64,000 bases of DNA from Paractinoplanes brasiliensis. GTDB lineage: Bacteria > Actinomycetota > Actinomycetes > Mycobacteriales > Micromonosporaceae. Made by a program: the position numbers and the translations under genes. Location: positions 5,314,001 to 5,378,000 of the forward strand of contig NZ_SNWR01000001.1 in the NCBI RefSeq assembly GCF_004362215.1, written 5' to 3'. Shown here one piece after another: positions 8,238 through 16,990 of this stretch; position 1 is the stretch's first letter; each line of letters starts with the position of its first letter. The notes under the pieces were generated by a model. That model worked only from the letters and a program-made list of their open reading frames with translations. It was not told the origin of the DNA and did not search any database.

Positions 8238-10817
8238 TCACCCCAGCAACCAGGTGTCCTTCGAGCCACCGCCCCGCGACGAGTTGACGATCATCGAGCC
8301 GGCCGGGGCGACCCGGGTCAGCGCGGCCGGGGCCACCACCGACTCGGCGCCGGTGAAGACGAAGGCGCGCAGGTCGACGTGCCGGGGCGCGAGCTGGTGA
8401 CCGTCGAAGACCGGGTGCGTCGAGAGCTGCACCACCTCCTGCGCGACCCACCGGTGCGGGGCGGTGCGGATCTGCCGGCGTACGGCGGAAAGGTCCTCCT
8501 CGGTCGCATGGGGGCCGATCACGATGCGGTCGCCCCCGTAGCCGTCGACCGGCTTGCACACCAGCTGGTCGAGCCGGTCGAGCACCTCGGCGCGCTGGTC
8601 GGGCAGGCCGCACAGGTACGTCGGCACATCGGCCAGCAGCGGCTTCTCGCCCAGGTAGTACTCGATCAGCTTGGGCACGTACGCGTACACGGCCTTGTCG
8701 TCGCCGATCCCGTTGCCCAGCGCGTTGGCCAGCACCACCGTGTCGGCGTGCAGCGCGTTGATCAGGCTGGGGCCGAGCGGCATACCGTCCGCGCCGGGGG
8801 AGTGCACCAGGCTGTCCTCGCCCATCCGCAAATAGATCACGTCGACCGGGTGGCGCTTGCCGTCGCGCAGCCGGAACACCCGGGCGTCGTCGACGAAGAG
8901 CTCGGTGCTGCGGACGACGGGCACCCCCATCTCCTCGGCCAGCATCCGGTGCTCGAACCAGGCCGAGTCGTCCGGGCCCTGGCTCAGCACCACGATCCGC
9001 GGGTCGTCGCCGGCCGACGGGCGCGCCGACTCGGTGAGCGCGCGCAGCAGCATCTCGGGCGTGCGCTCGACCGAGATCAGGTTGTCCGGCAGCGGCAGCT
9101 CGGGCAGCACCGCGTGGGTCAGGCGGCGGTTCTGCATGGCGTACGCGATCCCGGACGGCACCCGCAGGTTGTCCTCGAGCACACACCACTTGCCGTCGGC
9201 GTTGCGCACCAGGTCGACCCCGGCCACCTGTGCCCGCACACCCGCATGCTCGACCAGGGCGCCGCTGGGCCGCAGCTCGGGCGAGCCGTCGATCACCCAC
9301 TCGGGCATGATCCCGTCCTGGACCACCTGCCGCTCGCCGTAGACGTCCTGGATGAACAGGTCGAGCGCACGCACCCGCTGCACCAGGCCGACCCGCAGGC
9401 CCGCCCAGTCCGAGGCCGGCACCAGACGCGGCACCAGGTCGAACGGGAACAGGCGGGTGGCGGCCTCGCCGGCCACGCTGAACGTGATGCCCCGCTGGCG
9501 CTGCTCGTCGTCCCGGGCGTCCTCGCGACGCCGCAGACCGGCCGAGCCCAGCGCCGTCAGGACATTCAAGATTCCCGCGTACGCCGCGTCGACGTCACCG
9601 CCGGGGAAAGCCTCGTCGCCCGTGCGTGCGTACGGGAAAAGCCCCGCCGGGACCGACTGGCCCTCGGGCCCGATCCCGGTCGCGCCGCCCCGCGTGTCCG
9701 CCACCAGCAGGTCGACCACATCGGAGATCCGCCCCCGGCGGGACAGGGCCCGGCGCTGCCGCATGGCCGAACTGCCCCGGCTGAGGGCCCGCACCGACAG
9801 GTCGAACACCTGTTCCCAGTCGCCCAGCTCCTCCAGCTGCGGGCGCAGATCGCCGACCAGCCGCTCGACAGCGACCGGAGCGGGTACCGGCCCGGGCTCG
9901 CGGCGCACCAGGTCGAGCAGCTCCCCCTCGAGCCCCGACCGCGCGGCCCGCCACATCGCGGCGCGGTGCAGCGGCGGCTTCGTCGGCGTGAAGGGGCGCC
10001 CGGCGCGGTAGTCCTGCTGGGCGCGGAGCACGAGACCCCGGAACAGACCGGCCAGCAGCACCACCGTGTCGACGTCCGCGCTGGAGTCGGTGACGCGCAG
10101 CTCCACCGTGGGCACATGAGCCGACGGGCGTACGTCGAAATAGACCATCTTCGGGTCGGTGATGGTGCCCGAGGCCAGCAGGTCGGCCACCAGCTCGTCG
10201 TAGTCGGCGGCGCTGTTCAGCACACCCGGGTCACCCGAGGTCGGCCATCGCATCCACACCAGCGAACGGACGCTGGCATACCCCGAGTCCTCACCCATCC
10301 AGTACGGGGAACTCGTGCTCAGCGCGAGCAGGGTGGGCAGCGCCGACGCGACCCGCTGCGTGACGGCGACCGCCTCGTCCCGGTCGGGGACGCCGACGTG
10401 CACCTGCGCGCCACAGATCAGCTGTTCGCGGGCGAGCAGCTGATAGTCGTCGAGCATCCGCCGGTAGCGCGAGGTGGGCGTCACAGGGAGTGACTCCAGG
10501 TCGACCAGCGGGACGGTGCCCGCGGCGACCAGGCCCAGGCCCAGCGACTCGGCGACGGTGATGGCCGTACGCCGCCGCTCGACGATCGCGTCGCGCAGCC
10601 CGTCCAGCGTGGTGGCGACCGGGGTGTTGGTCTCGACCACCGAGCGGTGCAGCTCGGCCGAGAAGTGCTCGGGGTTGAGCTGGTCCAGGACGTCCTGCGC
10701 GCGAGGGACAAGTTCCCTGGTCACGAGGTCGACGACGTGCAGCTCCTCCTCGACGCCGAGGTCCAGCGCCTGGCCCTCGACGTCGTTTTCAGGCGTGACG
10801 CTCAGGGACTCCGTCAT
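8238..10817 (-). CDS. Carboxylate-amine ligase (GCS2) fused to circularly permuted ATP-grasp
   Basis: An 859-residue two-domain amidoligase. Residues about 15-370 match the YbdK/GCS2 glutamate-cysteine-ligase-like family (LGVEEELHVVD near the start, ELHRSVVETNTP, GAQVHVGV, ARPSAHVPTVELR-like core). Residues about 400-859 match the circularly permuted ATP-grasp family (DLFIQDVYGERQVVQDGIMP, WCVLEDNLRVPSG, VCKPVDGYGGDRI, ending in NSSRGGGSKDTW). Both folds form amide bonds with ATP, so the protein could join two residues in sequence. The start at 10817 has AGGAG ten bases upstream. It is first in a three-gene operon with the amidotransferase (58-nt gap) and S9 peptidase. The substrates are unknown. 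Confidence 0.88.
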   Translation of the reverse strand: MTESLSVTPENDVEGQALDLGVEEELHVVDLVTRELVPRAQDVLDQLNPEHFSAELHRSVVETNTPVATTLDGLRDAIVERRRTAITVAESLGLGLVAAGTVPLVDLESLPVTPTSRYRRMLDDYQLLAREQLICGAQVHVGVPDRDEAVAVTQRVASALPTLLALSTSSPYWMGEDSGYASVRSLVWMRWPTSGDPGVLNSAADYDELVADLLASGTITDPKMVYFDVRPSAHVPTVELRVTDSSADVDTVVLLAGLFRGLVLRAQQDYRAGRPFTPTKPPLHRAAMWRAARSGLEGELLDLVRREPGPVPAPVAVERLVGDLRPQLEELGDWEQVFDLSVRALSRGSSAMRQRRALSRRGRISDVVDLLVADTRGGATGIGPEGQSVPAGLFPYARTGDEAFPGGDVDAAYAGILNVLTALGSAGLRRREDARDDEQRQRGITFSVAGEAATRLFPFDLVPRLVPASDWAGLRVGLVQRVRALDLFIQDVYGERQVVQDGIMPEWVIDGSPELRPSGALVEHAGVRAQVAGVDLVRNADGKWCVLEDNLRVPSGIAYAMQNRRLTHAVLPELPLPDNLISVERTPEMLLRALTESARPSAGDDPRIVVLSQGPDDSAWFEHRMLAEEMGVPVVRSTELFVDDARVFRLRDGKRHPVDVIYLRMGEDSLVHSPGADGMPLGPSLINALHADTVVLANALGNGIGDDKAVYAYVPKLIEYYLGEKPLLADVPTYLCGLPDQRAEVLDRLDQLVCKPVDGYGGDRIVIGPHATEEDLSAVRRQIRTAPHRWVAQEVVQLSTHPVFDGHQLAPRHVDLRAFVFTGAESVVAPAALTRVAPAGSMIVNSSRGGGSKDTWLLG

Positions 10818-11044
10818 GGGACCGCCTCTCCTATGGCCCGAACTGTTGCCTGGTCGGAGCCTTGCCATCACATGTGCCGATCCTGTTCCGTGCCCGTTTC
10901 CAGCTCGCGGCATGCATGACCGGGCCTTATTCACGATCGCCTCGGCCCGCCGCGCCGCTCGCCCGGGGCGTCCCGGCGGGCCGTCGCCCTCAGCTTCGCG
11001 CACACCCTGTAACCTCGGGCCGGACTCTCACCGGAGGTAGTTTG

Positions 11045-12115
11045 ATGAGCAATGTCGTCGTGGTGACCGGATCCGCCGGCCTGATCGGCTCCGAGTCGGT
11101 GAGGCACTTCGCCGGCCTCGGCATGGACGTCGTCGGCATCGACAATGACATGCGCAGCTACTTCTTCGGCAAGGACGGCTCCACCCGGTGGAACCTGGAC
11201 CGCCTCACCAAGGAGGTCGGCGACCGGTACACCCACCACGAGATCGACATCCGCGACCGGGACGGCCTGGCCGCCCTGTTCGCCAAGCTCGGCAAGAACA
11301 TCGGCCTGGTCATCCATGCCGCGGCCCAGCCCTCGCACGACTGGGCGGCCAAGGAGCCGTTCACCGACTTCGACGTCAACGCGGTCGGCACGCTCAACAT
11401 GCTCGAGGCGGCGCGCGCCCACTCGCCCAGCGCCCCGTTCATCTTCACGTCGACCAACAAGGTGTACGGCGACACCCCCAACCGGCTCCCGCTGATCGAG
11501 CACGAGACGCGGTACGAGCTGCCCGCCGACCACCAGTGGTACGCCGGGATCGACGAGGAGATGTCGATCGACCAGACCCTGCACTCGGTGTTCGGCGCCT
11601 CCAAGGTCGCCGCCGACGTGCTGGTGCAGGAGTACGGCCGCTACTTCGACATGCCCACGGCCGTGTTCCGCGGCGGCACGCTGACCGGCCCCGGCCACTC
11701 GGCCGCCGAACTGCACGGCTTCCTGGCGTACGTGATGCGCTGCGTCATGGAACAGCGGCTTTACCACATTTACGGCTACAAGGGCAAAATGGTGCGCGAC
11801 GCCATTCACTCGCACGACCTGGTGTCGGCGTTCGAGGCCTTCTACCGCGCCCCCCGCATCGCCGAGGTCTACAACATGGGCGGCGGCCGCTTCTCCAACT
11901 GCAGCCACATCGAGGCCTTCCAGATCGCCTCCGAGATCACCGGCCTCGAAGCCCGCACCGACTACGTGGACCAGGCCCGCACCGGCGACCACCAGTGGTG
12001 GATCAGCAGCACGGCCCGTTTCGAGCAGCACTACCCGGACTGGAAACTGACCTACGACGTCCCCGCCATCCTGCGCGAGATGTACGAGGCCAACCAGGAC
12101 GTCTGGAAGCCCTGA
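11045..12115 (+). CDS. NAD-dependent sugar-nucleotide epimerase, CDP-tyvelose-epimerase-like
   Basis: A 356-residue extended short-chain dehydrogenase. GSAGLIGS near residue 9 is the NAD-binding glycine motif, followed by an acidic residue that would favour NAD. The sequence resembles the CDP-paratose/tyvelose 2-epimerase branch (IHAAAQPSHDWA, FTSTNKVYGD, RGGTLTGPGH, NMGGGRFSNCS). The catalytic YxxxK motif reads F183-GAS-K187, so Phe replaces the acid/base Tyr. The start at 11045 has GGAGG at 11033-11037. It is divergent from the amidoligase operon and has no partner glycosyltransferase nearby, so its substrate is uncertain. Confidence 0.87.
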   Translation: MSNVVVVTGSAGLIGSESVRHFAGLGMDVVGIDNDMRSYFFGKDGSTRWNLDRLTKEVGDRYTHHEIDIRDRDGLAALFAKLGKNIGLVIHAAAQPSHDWAAKEPFTDFDVNAVGTLNMLEAARAHSPSAPFIFTSTNKVYGDTPNRLPLIEHETRYELPADHQWYAGIDEEMSIDQTLHSVFGASKVAADVLVQEYGRYFDMPTAVFRGGTLTGPGHSAAELHGFLAYVMRCVMEQRLYHIYGYKGKMVRDAIHSHDLVSAFEAFYRAPRIAEVYNMGGGRFSNCSHIEAFQIASEITGLEARTDYVDQARTGDHQWWISSTARFEQHYPDWKLTYDVPAILREMYEANQDVWKP

Positions 12116-12444
12116 TGACCCGGTCTGGCCCACTGCGGCTCATCGGCTGGCACTCTGGTCCTATGGCGGGAGTGGGTCAAGCCTCCGCACCCGCGGAGGC
12201 AGCTTCGACGGTCTGACGGCCGAACAACGAGCCTTGTGCCGCGACCACCCGCAAGGGATCCGCCGAGGGCGATGACGATCAACGCCCGGGCCCGGGCCCG
12301 GACCCGGATCGGTTGGGTGGTGTTTCAGCCTGCCCAACTTTCACGCGCCTTGGCCCTTGCCGGGTCGGCTGGGAGTGGGCGGTTAGTTGGCTGTGGCTTG
12401 GCTGAGGGCGGTGGCGTCGTAACAGCCGGTTAACCCACCCTCGG
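12116..12444. other. Intergenic region without a recognised gene
   Basis: About 330 nt between the epimerase and the SulP gene. It contains a run of CCCGGGCC/GGGCCC words near 12285-12305 that could fold, and only very short frames. I see no RNA gene or convincing terminator. Confidence 0.5.
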
Positions 12445-12450
12445 TAGATT
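12445..12450 (+). promoter_or_regulatory. -10 box TAGATT for leaderless SulP gene
   Basis: TAGATT ends six bases before the ATG at 12457, with no ribosome site between. Confidence 0.5.
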
Positions 12451-12456
12451 TCCGGC

Positions 12457-14556
12457 ATGTCCGTCTTTAAGGCTTTGAGGCATGACGTTCCGGCGTCGAT
12501 CGTGGTGTTCTTGATCGCGATCCCGCTCTCGCTCGGCATCGCCGCGGCTTCGGGGGCGCCGCTGATGGCGGGGCTCATGGCGGCGGTCGTCGGGGGCGTG
12601 GTCGTGGGACTGCTGGGTGGCGCGCCGCTGCAGGTCAGCGGGCCGGCGGCGGGCCTCACGGTGATCGTGGCCGGCACCATCCACGCGTACGGGTTCGCCG
12701 CCACCGCCGCCATCGTGGCGCTCGCCGGGGGTGTGCAGATCCTGCTGGGGCTGGCCCGCCTCGGCCGCGCCGCGCTTGCCCTGTCGCCCGCGGTGGTGCA
12801 CGGCATGCTCGCCGGCATCGGGCTTGTCATCGCGCTCAGCCAGGTGCACGTGCTGCTCGGCGGCGACGCCCAGAGCGAGGCCTGGAAGAACCTGCGTGAC
12901 CTGCCCGCCCAGATGGCCGGCCAGCACAGCCACTCGACGCTGCTCGGGGTGCTGACCATCGGCGTACTGCTGCTCTGGCCCCGCCTGGTGAAGACCTCGC
13001 TGCTGCCCGCCGCCCTGGCCGCGGTCGTGATCGCCACCGCCACGGCCGCTGTGCTCGGGTCGGACGCGAAACGGGTCGACCTGCCCGAGGCGCCGCTGGC
13101 CGAGCTCACCTTCCCGCAGTGGCCGGACGCCGGACCGGGCCGGATCGCCCTCGCGGTGCTGGCCATCGCCCTGGTCGCCAGCATCGAGTCGCTGCTCTCC
13201 GCGGTGGCCGTCGACCGCCTGCACGACGGACCCCGCGCCGACCTCAACCGGGAACTGGTCGCCCAGGGCGCGGCGAACACGACCTCGGGCCTGCTCGGTG
13301 GCCTGCCGATCACCGGTGTCATCGTCCGCAGCTCGACCAACGTGGCCGCGGGAGCCCGTACGCGAATGTCGACGATCTTGCATGGCGTGTGGATCGCGCT
13401 GTTCGTGCTGGCGTGCGCGCCGCTGCTCGAGATGATCCCGATGGCGGCCCTCGCGGCGGTGCTGGTCGTGGTCGGGTTGCGGCTGATCAGCCTGGCTCAG
13501 ATCCGCACGTACGCACGGCATCGCGAACTTCCCACGTACGTGATCACAGCCTTGGGGGTTGTGGCGACCGATCTGCTGACCGGGGTCGGGGTGGGGCTGG
13601 CCGCGGCCGTGCTGATGATGCTGTGGCGGCTGGTCCGGTGCGACATCCGGGTGGAGCGCGCGGAGGAGACCCGCGTGACGATCAGCGGCACGCTCGCCTT
13701 CGTGGGTTCGGGGCGGGTGGCGCGGGTGCTGGCGGCGCTCCCGGTGGGCGAGAGGGTGACCGTCGAGCTCAACCTCGACTACCTGGACCATGGGGCCTTC
13801 CAGGCGATCGAGGACTGGCGGGAGGCGTACGAGAAATCGGGTGGGACCGTCACCGTGCACGAGACACACGGCGGGTGGTTCCAGCGCGCGACGGACGGAC
13901 GGCTGGGCGAGGGCAAGACCGCGCCGCCGCGCCGGTTCGGGTCGTGGACGCAGTGGCAGCACCTCGACCGCCAGCGGCGCGACGCCATGGAAGCGGGCAT
14001 CCGGGAGTTCGAGCGCAGCGTGGCGCCCCTGGTGCGGCCGCATCTGGCCGGGCTGGCGCGCGACGGTCAGCAGCCCGAGCAGCTGTTCATCACGTGCGCC
14101 GACTCCCGGCTGGTGCCCAACCTGATCACCACCAGTGGGCCCGGGGACCTTTTCTGCGTACGCAACGTCGGCAACATCGTTCCCCCGTACGGCTCGGGCG
14201 ACGACTCGGTCGGGGCGAGCATCGAGTTCGCGGTCAACGTGCTGAAGGTCCGCACGATCACGGTCTGCGGCCACTCCGGCTGCGGCGCGGTGCAGGCGTT
14301 GCGCAACGGCGCCGCCGGCGGTTCGCTGGGCGCGTGGCTCCGGCAGTCGGGCGCCGACTTCTCCGACTGCGCCGACGAGGAACACTGCGTCACCGCCAAC
14401 GTCGCCCAGCAGCTGCTCAACCTGCGGACGTACCCCGTGGTACGCGACGCCGAGGCCGCCGGGCGGCTGACGCTGACCGGGCTCTACTTCGACCTGACCG
14501 AGGCCCGCATGTACGCCGTCTGCCCGGACCGCCGGGTGCGGGAGCCGGTGACCTAA
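12457..14556 (+). CDS. SulP-family anion transporter fused to beta-carbonic anhydrase
   Basis: A 699-residue membrane protein. Residues 1-400 form about ten to twelve hydrophobic helices with SulP features (early SGPAAGLTV, later a STAS-like region at about 405-480). The C-terminal cytoplasmic domain (about 500-699) is a beta-carbonic anhydrase with zinc ligands Cys547, His606 and Cys609 and the Asp549/Arg551 dyad (CADSR, GHSGCGA). The fusion suggests bicarbonate uptake or export coupled directly to CO2/bicarbonate interconversion. Similar fusions are known in mycobacteria and other actinobacteria, some annotated as sulfate transporters. It stands alone; its stop overlaps the convergent reductase by 4 nt. 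Confidence 0.93.
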   Translation: MSVFKALRHDVPASIVVFLIAIPLSLGIAAASGAPLMAGLMAAVVGGVVVGLLGGAPLQVSGPAAGLTVIVAGTIHAYGFAATAAIVALAGGVQILLGLARLGRAALALSPAVVHGMLAGIGLVIALSQVHVLLGGDAQSEAWKNLRDLPAQMAGQHSHSTLLGVLTIGVLLLWPRLVKTSLLPAALAAVVIATATAAVLGSDAKRVDLPEAPLAELTFPQWPDAGPGRIALAVLAIALVASIESLLSAVAVDRLHDGPRADLNRELVAQGAANTTSGLLGGLPITGVIVRSSTNVAAGARTRMSTILHGVWIALFVLACAPLLEMIPMAALAAVLVVVGLRLISLAQIRTYARHRELPTYVITALGVVATDLLTGVGVGLAAAVLMMLWRLVRCDIRVERAEETRVTISGTLAFVGSGRVARVLAALPVGERVTVELNLDYLDHGAFQAIEDWREAYEKSGGTVTVHETHGGWFQRATDGRLGEGKTAPPRRFGSWTQWQHLDRQRRDAMEAGIREFERSVAPLVRPHLAGLARDGQQPEQLFITCADSRLVPNLITTSGPGDLFCVRNVGNIVPPYGSGDDSVGASIEFAVNVLKVRTITVCGHSGCGAVQALRNGAAGGSLGAWLRQSGADFSDCADEEHCVTANVAQQLLNLRTYPVVRDAEAAGRLTLTGLYFDLTEARMYAVCPDRRVREPVT

Positions 14557-15383
14557 GACCGCCTCGCCAGCAGGTCGGCCAGTGAGGTGGCCGGGTGGCC
14601 GGTCAGGTCTTCGACGGCGGTGCTGACGTGGGCCAGTTCCCCGGCGGCGATCGCGGTGTAGGTGCTGACCCACGCCTCGACCTGCCAGTCCGGAGCTCCG
14701 TAGGACGACCGGGACGCGTACGCCTCGGGGACGCTCTCGTTGTGGAAGCGCACCGGCCGCCCGGTGGACGTGCTGATCGTCTCGGCCACCTCGGCCAGGG
14801 TCAGCGCCGCCGGCCCGGTCAGGTCGTACGTGCGGCCCGCATGGGCCTCGGGTGCTTGGAGCACGGCCGTGATCGCGTCGGCGATGTCGTCCTGAGCCAC
14901 TACGGCGGCGCGTCCGTCGCCGACCGGGCCGCGGATCACGCCGTCGTCCCCGACCAGGAACGGCAGAAAGTCGGCGTACAGGTTGTCGCGCAGGAAGGTG
15001 AACGCCGGCCCGCTGTCGCGAACGTGCTGCTCGGTCGCCCAGTGATCGCGGGCGAGGGTGAACGTGGCGTCGGGCGAGGCGCCCACGAACGACGTGTAGA
15101 CGAGGTGCCCGACCCCCGCGGCCACCGCCGCGTCAACGAAGCCGCGATGCACGTCGACCCGGTCCGGGCTCTCGGACGCCGAAACCATGAGCACGGTGTC
15201 GGCCCCCTCCAGCGCCCGCGCGACAGCGTCGGTGTCCCGATAGTCCGCCACGGCAAGCTCGGCCCCTCCGATGTCGGGCGCCCGTCCCGCATCCCGCACC
15301 AGCAGGCGCATCGGCCCGGTCATTCGCCGCGCCACCCGTCCGCCGAGGTGCCCGGTCGCCCCCGAAATCACGATCAAACCCAT
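14553..15383 (-). CDS. NmrA-like NAD(P)H-binding reductase
   Basis: A 276-residue atypical short-chain dehydrogenase of the NmrA/QOR2 type. SGATGHLGGRVA at about residues 6-17 is the dinucleotide-binding loop, followed by LLVRDAGRAPDIG in the region that selects NADP. There is no YxxxK dyad, as usual for this branch; members act as quinone reductases or redox sensors. The ATG at 15383 overlaps AAAGGGG in its leader and fits the family N-terminus; a GTG six codons upstream is possible. The gene is not in an operon. Confidence 0.85.
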   Translation of the reverse strand: MGLIVISGATGHLGGRVARRMTGPMRLLVRDAGRAPDIGGAELAVADYRDTDAVARALEGADTVLMVSASESPDRVDVHRGFVDAAVAAGVGHLVYTSFVGASPDATFTLARDHWATEQHVRDSGPAFTFLRDNLYADFLPFLVGDDGVIRGPVGDGRAAVVAQDDIADAITAVLQAPEAHAGRTYDLTGPAALTLAEVAETISTSTGRPVRFHNESVPEAYASRSSYGAPDWQVEAWVSTYTAIAAGELAHVSTAVEDLTGHPATSLADLLARRS

Positions 15384-15417
15384 TTCCCCTTTGTACGCCA
15401 CCCCGCCCGCCCCCGAT

Positions 15418-15593
15418 CCGGCGAGTGTCGTTCCTGGCCTGTCCGAGCCGCGCGTGTATCACCACCCCGCCCGTCCCCGGTCCCCACGAATGCCGTCACA
15501 CCTCACCCCGAAGTCCGGCGAGTCTCGCGACCCTCCGTTTCGTCGTCGGGCTTGGCGGCCCTCACCCGGGAGATCGGCGAGTTTCGCAACCCC
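15418..15593. repeat. Three imperfect CGGCGAGTnTCGC intergenic repeats
   Basis: CCGGCGAGTGTCG (15418), TCCGGCGAGTCTCGCGACC (15514) and TCGGCGAGTTTCGCAACCC (15574) share a CGGCGAGTnTCG core within a 398-nt gap. Spacing is about 96 and 60 nt. The gap holds no convincing gene. It may be a decayed repeat or a set of regulator sites for the secreted protein downstream. Confidence 0.5.
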
Positions 15594-15781
15594 TGTCTTG
15601 TCGCCGGGCGTGCCACCCCGATCGCTGTCGTCCGATTGGCCGAACGTTCCCGGCAAGCAGCGGACGCGCGGGCATTGCCGACTCACCGCCCGTCGGGAAG
15701 CCACATACTCCATGTGTCGGATTTGTCGTCCAAAGTCGGTATGAGGGCCCCGATGCTGTCGGGGCAGGTTGAAGGGTGGAG

Positions 15782-16372
15782 ATGAGCGTCTTTCGCCACT
15801 GTCTGTTCGTGGTCCTGTCGTTGACGGCCGTTGCCGCTGGGGTTTCTCCGCCCGCCGTCCACTCGGCGGCCGCAAAGCCGAAGGACACGATCCCCGGGTC
15901 GGGCACCTATCTCGTGGGCAAGGACTTCAACGCCGGTGTCTACCGGTCGGTCGGCAACAGCTCGTGTTACTGGGAACGGGCATCCGACGCCGGCGGCTCG
16001 TTGAACAGCATCATCGCCAACGACATCGGCAGCGGCCAGCGGCTGGTCTACGTGAAGCCGGCCGACAAGGTCTTCAAATCCAGCGGCTGCACCACCTGGA
16101 AGCGGGTCACCGCCGCGGCCATGAGCGCCACCTCGGCGAAGACCACGATCCCCGGCAGCGGCGTCTATTTCGTCGGCTCCGACTTCCGGCCGGGCACCTA
16201 CCGTTCCACCGGCAACACCGACTACTGCTATTGGGAGCGGGCCCGCTCGGCCGACGGCCAGTCCGCCAGCACCATCAGCAACGAATTCGCCAAGGGCCAG
16301 CTGGTTGTCACCATTACGCCCGGCGGCATCTTCCAGAGCAGCGGCTGCCAACCCTGGAACCGCGTCAGCTGA
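15782..16372 (+). CDS. Secreted protein with two tandem Cys-containing repeats
   Basis: A 196-residue exported protein. A signal peptide (residues 1-30) precedes two copies of a 74-residue unit (36-109 and 122-195). Each unit runs TIPGSGxYxVGxDFxxGxYRSxGN, CYWERA, a variable middle and SSGC..W. Each has two Cys, probably a disulfide. Such units occur in actinobacterial and firmicute surface or lipoproteins; their function is unknown and there is no catalytic motif. The ATG at 15782 follows GAAGGGTGGAG; a GTG two codons upstream is less likely. Confidence 0.82.
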   Translation: MSVFRHCLFVVLSLTAVAAGVSPPAVHSAAAKPKDTIPGSGTYLVGKDFNAGVYRSVGNSSCYWERASDAGGSLNSIIANDIGSGQRLVYVKPADKVFKSSGCTTWKRVTAAAMSATSAKTTIPGSGVYFVGSDFRPGTYRSTGNTDYCYWERARSADGQSASTISNEFAKGQLVVTITPGGIFQSSGCQPWNRVS

Positions 16373-16419
16373 CCGGCGGCGAGCCCATCTCCGTGCGTAC
16401 CGTGTAAAGCTCGGGAGAC

Positions 16420-16836
16420 TCAGATGTTCGCGAGTGATCCGTCGGTGAGGATCGGCCCCCAGTACGCCCACCGCCCGTCATCGCGTACGAACCGGCTCCT
16501 TTCCACCAGGTCGCCGGGCTTGCCGTGATCGCGGTAGTGCGCGCGGAACTCGACGACGCCCTCGGTGTCGAACAAACCTCCACCTGTCGACTCGATGATC
16601 TCGAGCCCCACCCAGCGCAGCTGCGGGTCGGGTTCGATCCGCGCGGGCCTGGTCTTCGGATGCCAGCTGCTGAGCACGTACGCGTCGTCATCGAGCGCGA
16701 AGGCCGAATAGCGCGACCGCATCAACGCCTCAGCCGTCGCCGGCGGCTCCCCGTGGTGGGCCGGCCCGCAACATTCCTCGTACGCCAGCCCACGCCCACA
16801 GGGACAGTTCTTGGTCTTCTGCGCCATGCGTCCCAT
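16420..16836 (-). CDS. YchJ/UPF0225 family protein with SEC-C zinc motif
   Basis: A roughly 138-residue cytoplasmic protein. The N-terminal CPCGRGLAYEECCGPAHHG is a SEC-C-type zinc-binding motif. It is followed by RSRYSAFAL, SSWHPKTRP and a NTF2-like sheet with VEFRAHY and WAYWGP, all typical of the UPF0225/YchJ family. The biochemical role is not known. The Met at 16827 is an equally good start; neither has a strong ribosome site. It is a monocistronic minus-strand gene. Confidence 0.88.
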   Translation of the reverse strand: MGRMAQKTKNCPCGRGLAYEECCGPAHHGEPPATAEALMRSRYSAFALDDDAYVLSSWHPKTRPARIEPDPQLRWVGLEIIESTGGGLFDTEGVVEFRAHYRDHGKPGDLVERSRFVRDDGRWAYWGPILTDGSLANI

Positions 16837-16840
16837 GGTG

Positions 16841-16990
16841 TCAGCCCGTCCCTAGCTCGTTGACGATCGCCTCCCACGATCGCACGTCCTCCCGCCCCGG
16901 TTGAGCCAGTTGCGGGTCGTCGTCATCGGCCGGCTGCCGCGCGGCCCGTGCCGCCTCGGCCCAGGCCTCGATGTGCGTGGGGCTTCGCAT
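16841..16990 (-). pseudogene. Possible small ORF or gene remnant
   Basis: The last 49 residues of a minus-strand frame (from an ATG at 16990) have protein-like composition (SPTHIEAWAEAARAA, SWEAIVNELG). The frame upstream to 17188 is Arg-rich and unconvincing. It may be a short real protein or the 3' remnant of a lost gene. I cannot assign a family. Confidence 0.25.

Noticed and set aside
7947..10493. 848-codon open frame on the plus strand, opposite the amidoligase operon
   Set aside because: Translation is Arg/His/Gln-rich with no domain, and the minus-strand genes explain the region; long antisense frames are usual at this GC content.
12115..12216. 33-codon frame after the epimerase
   Set aside because: Starts inside the epimerase end, has no ribosome site and no protein-like features.
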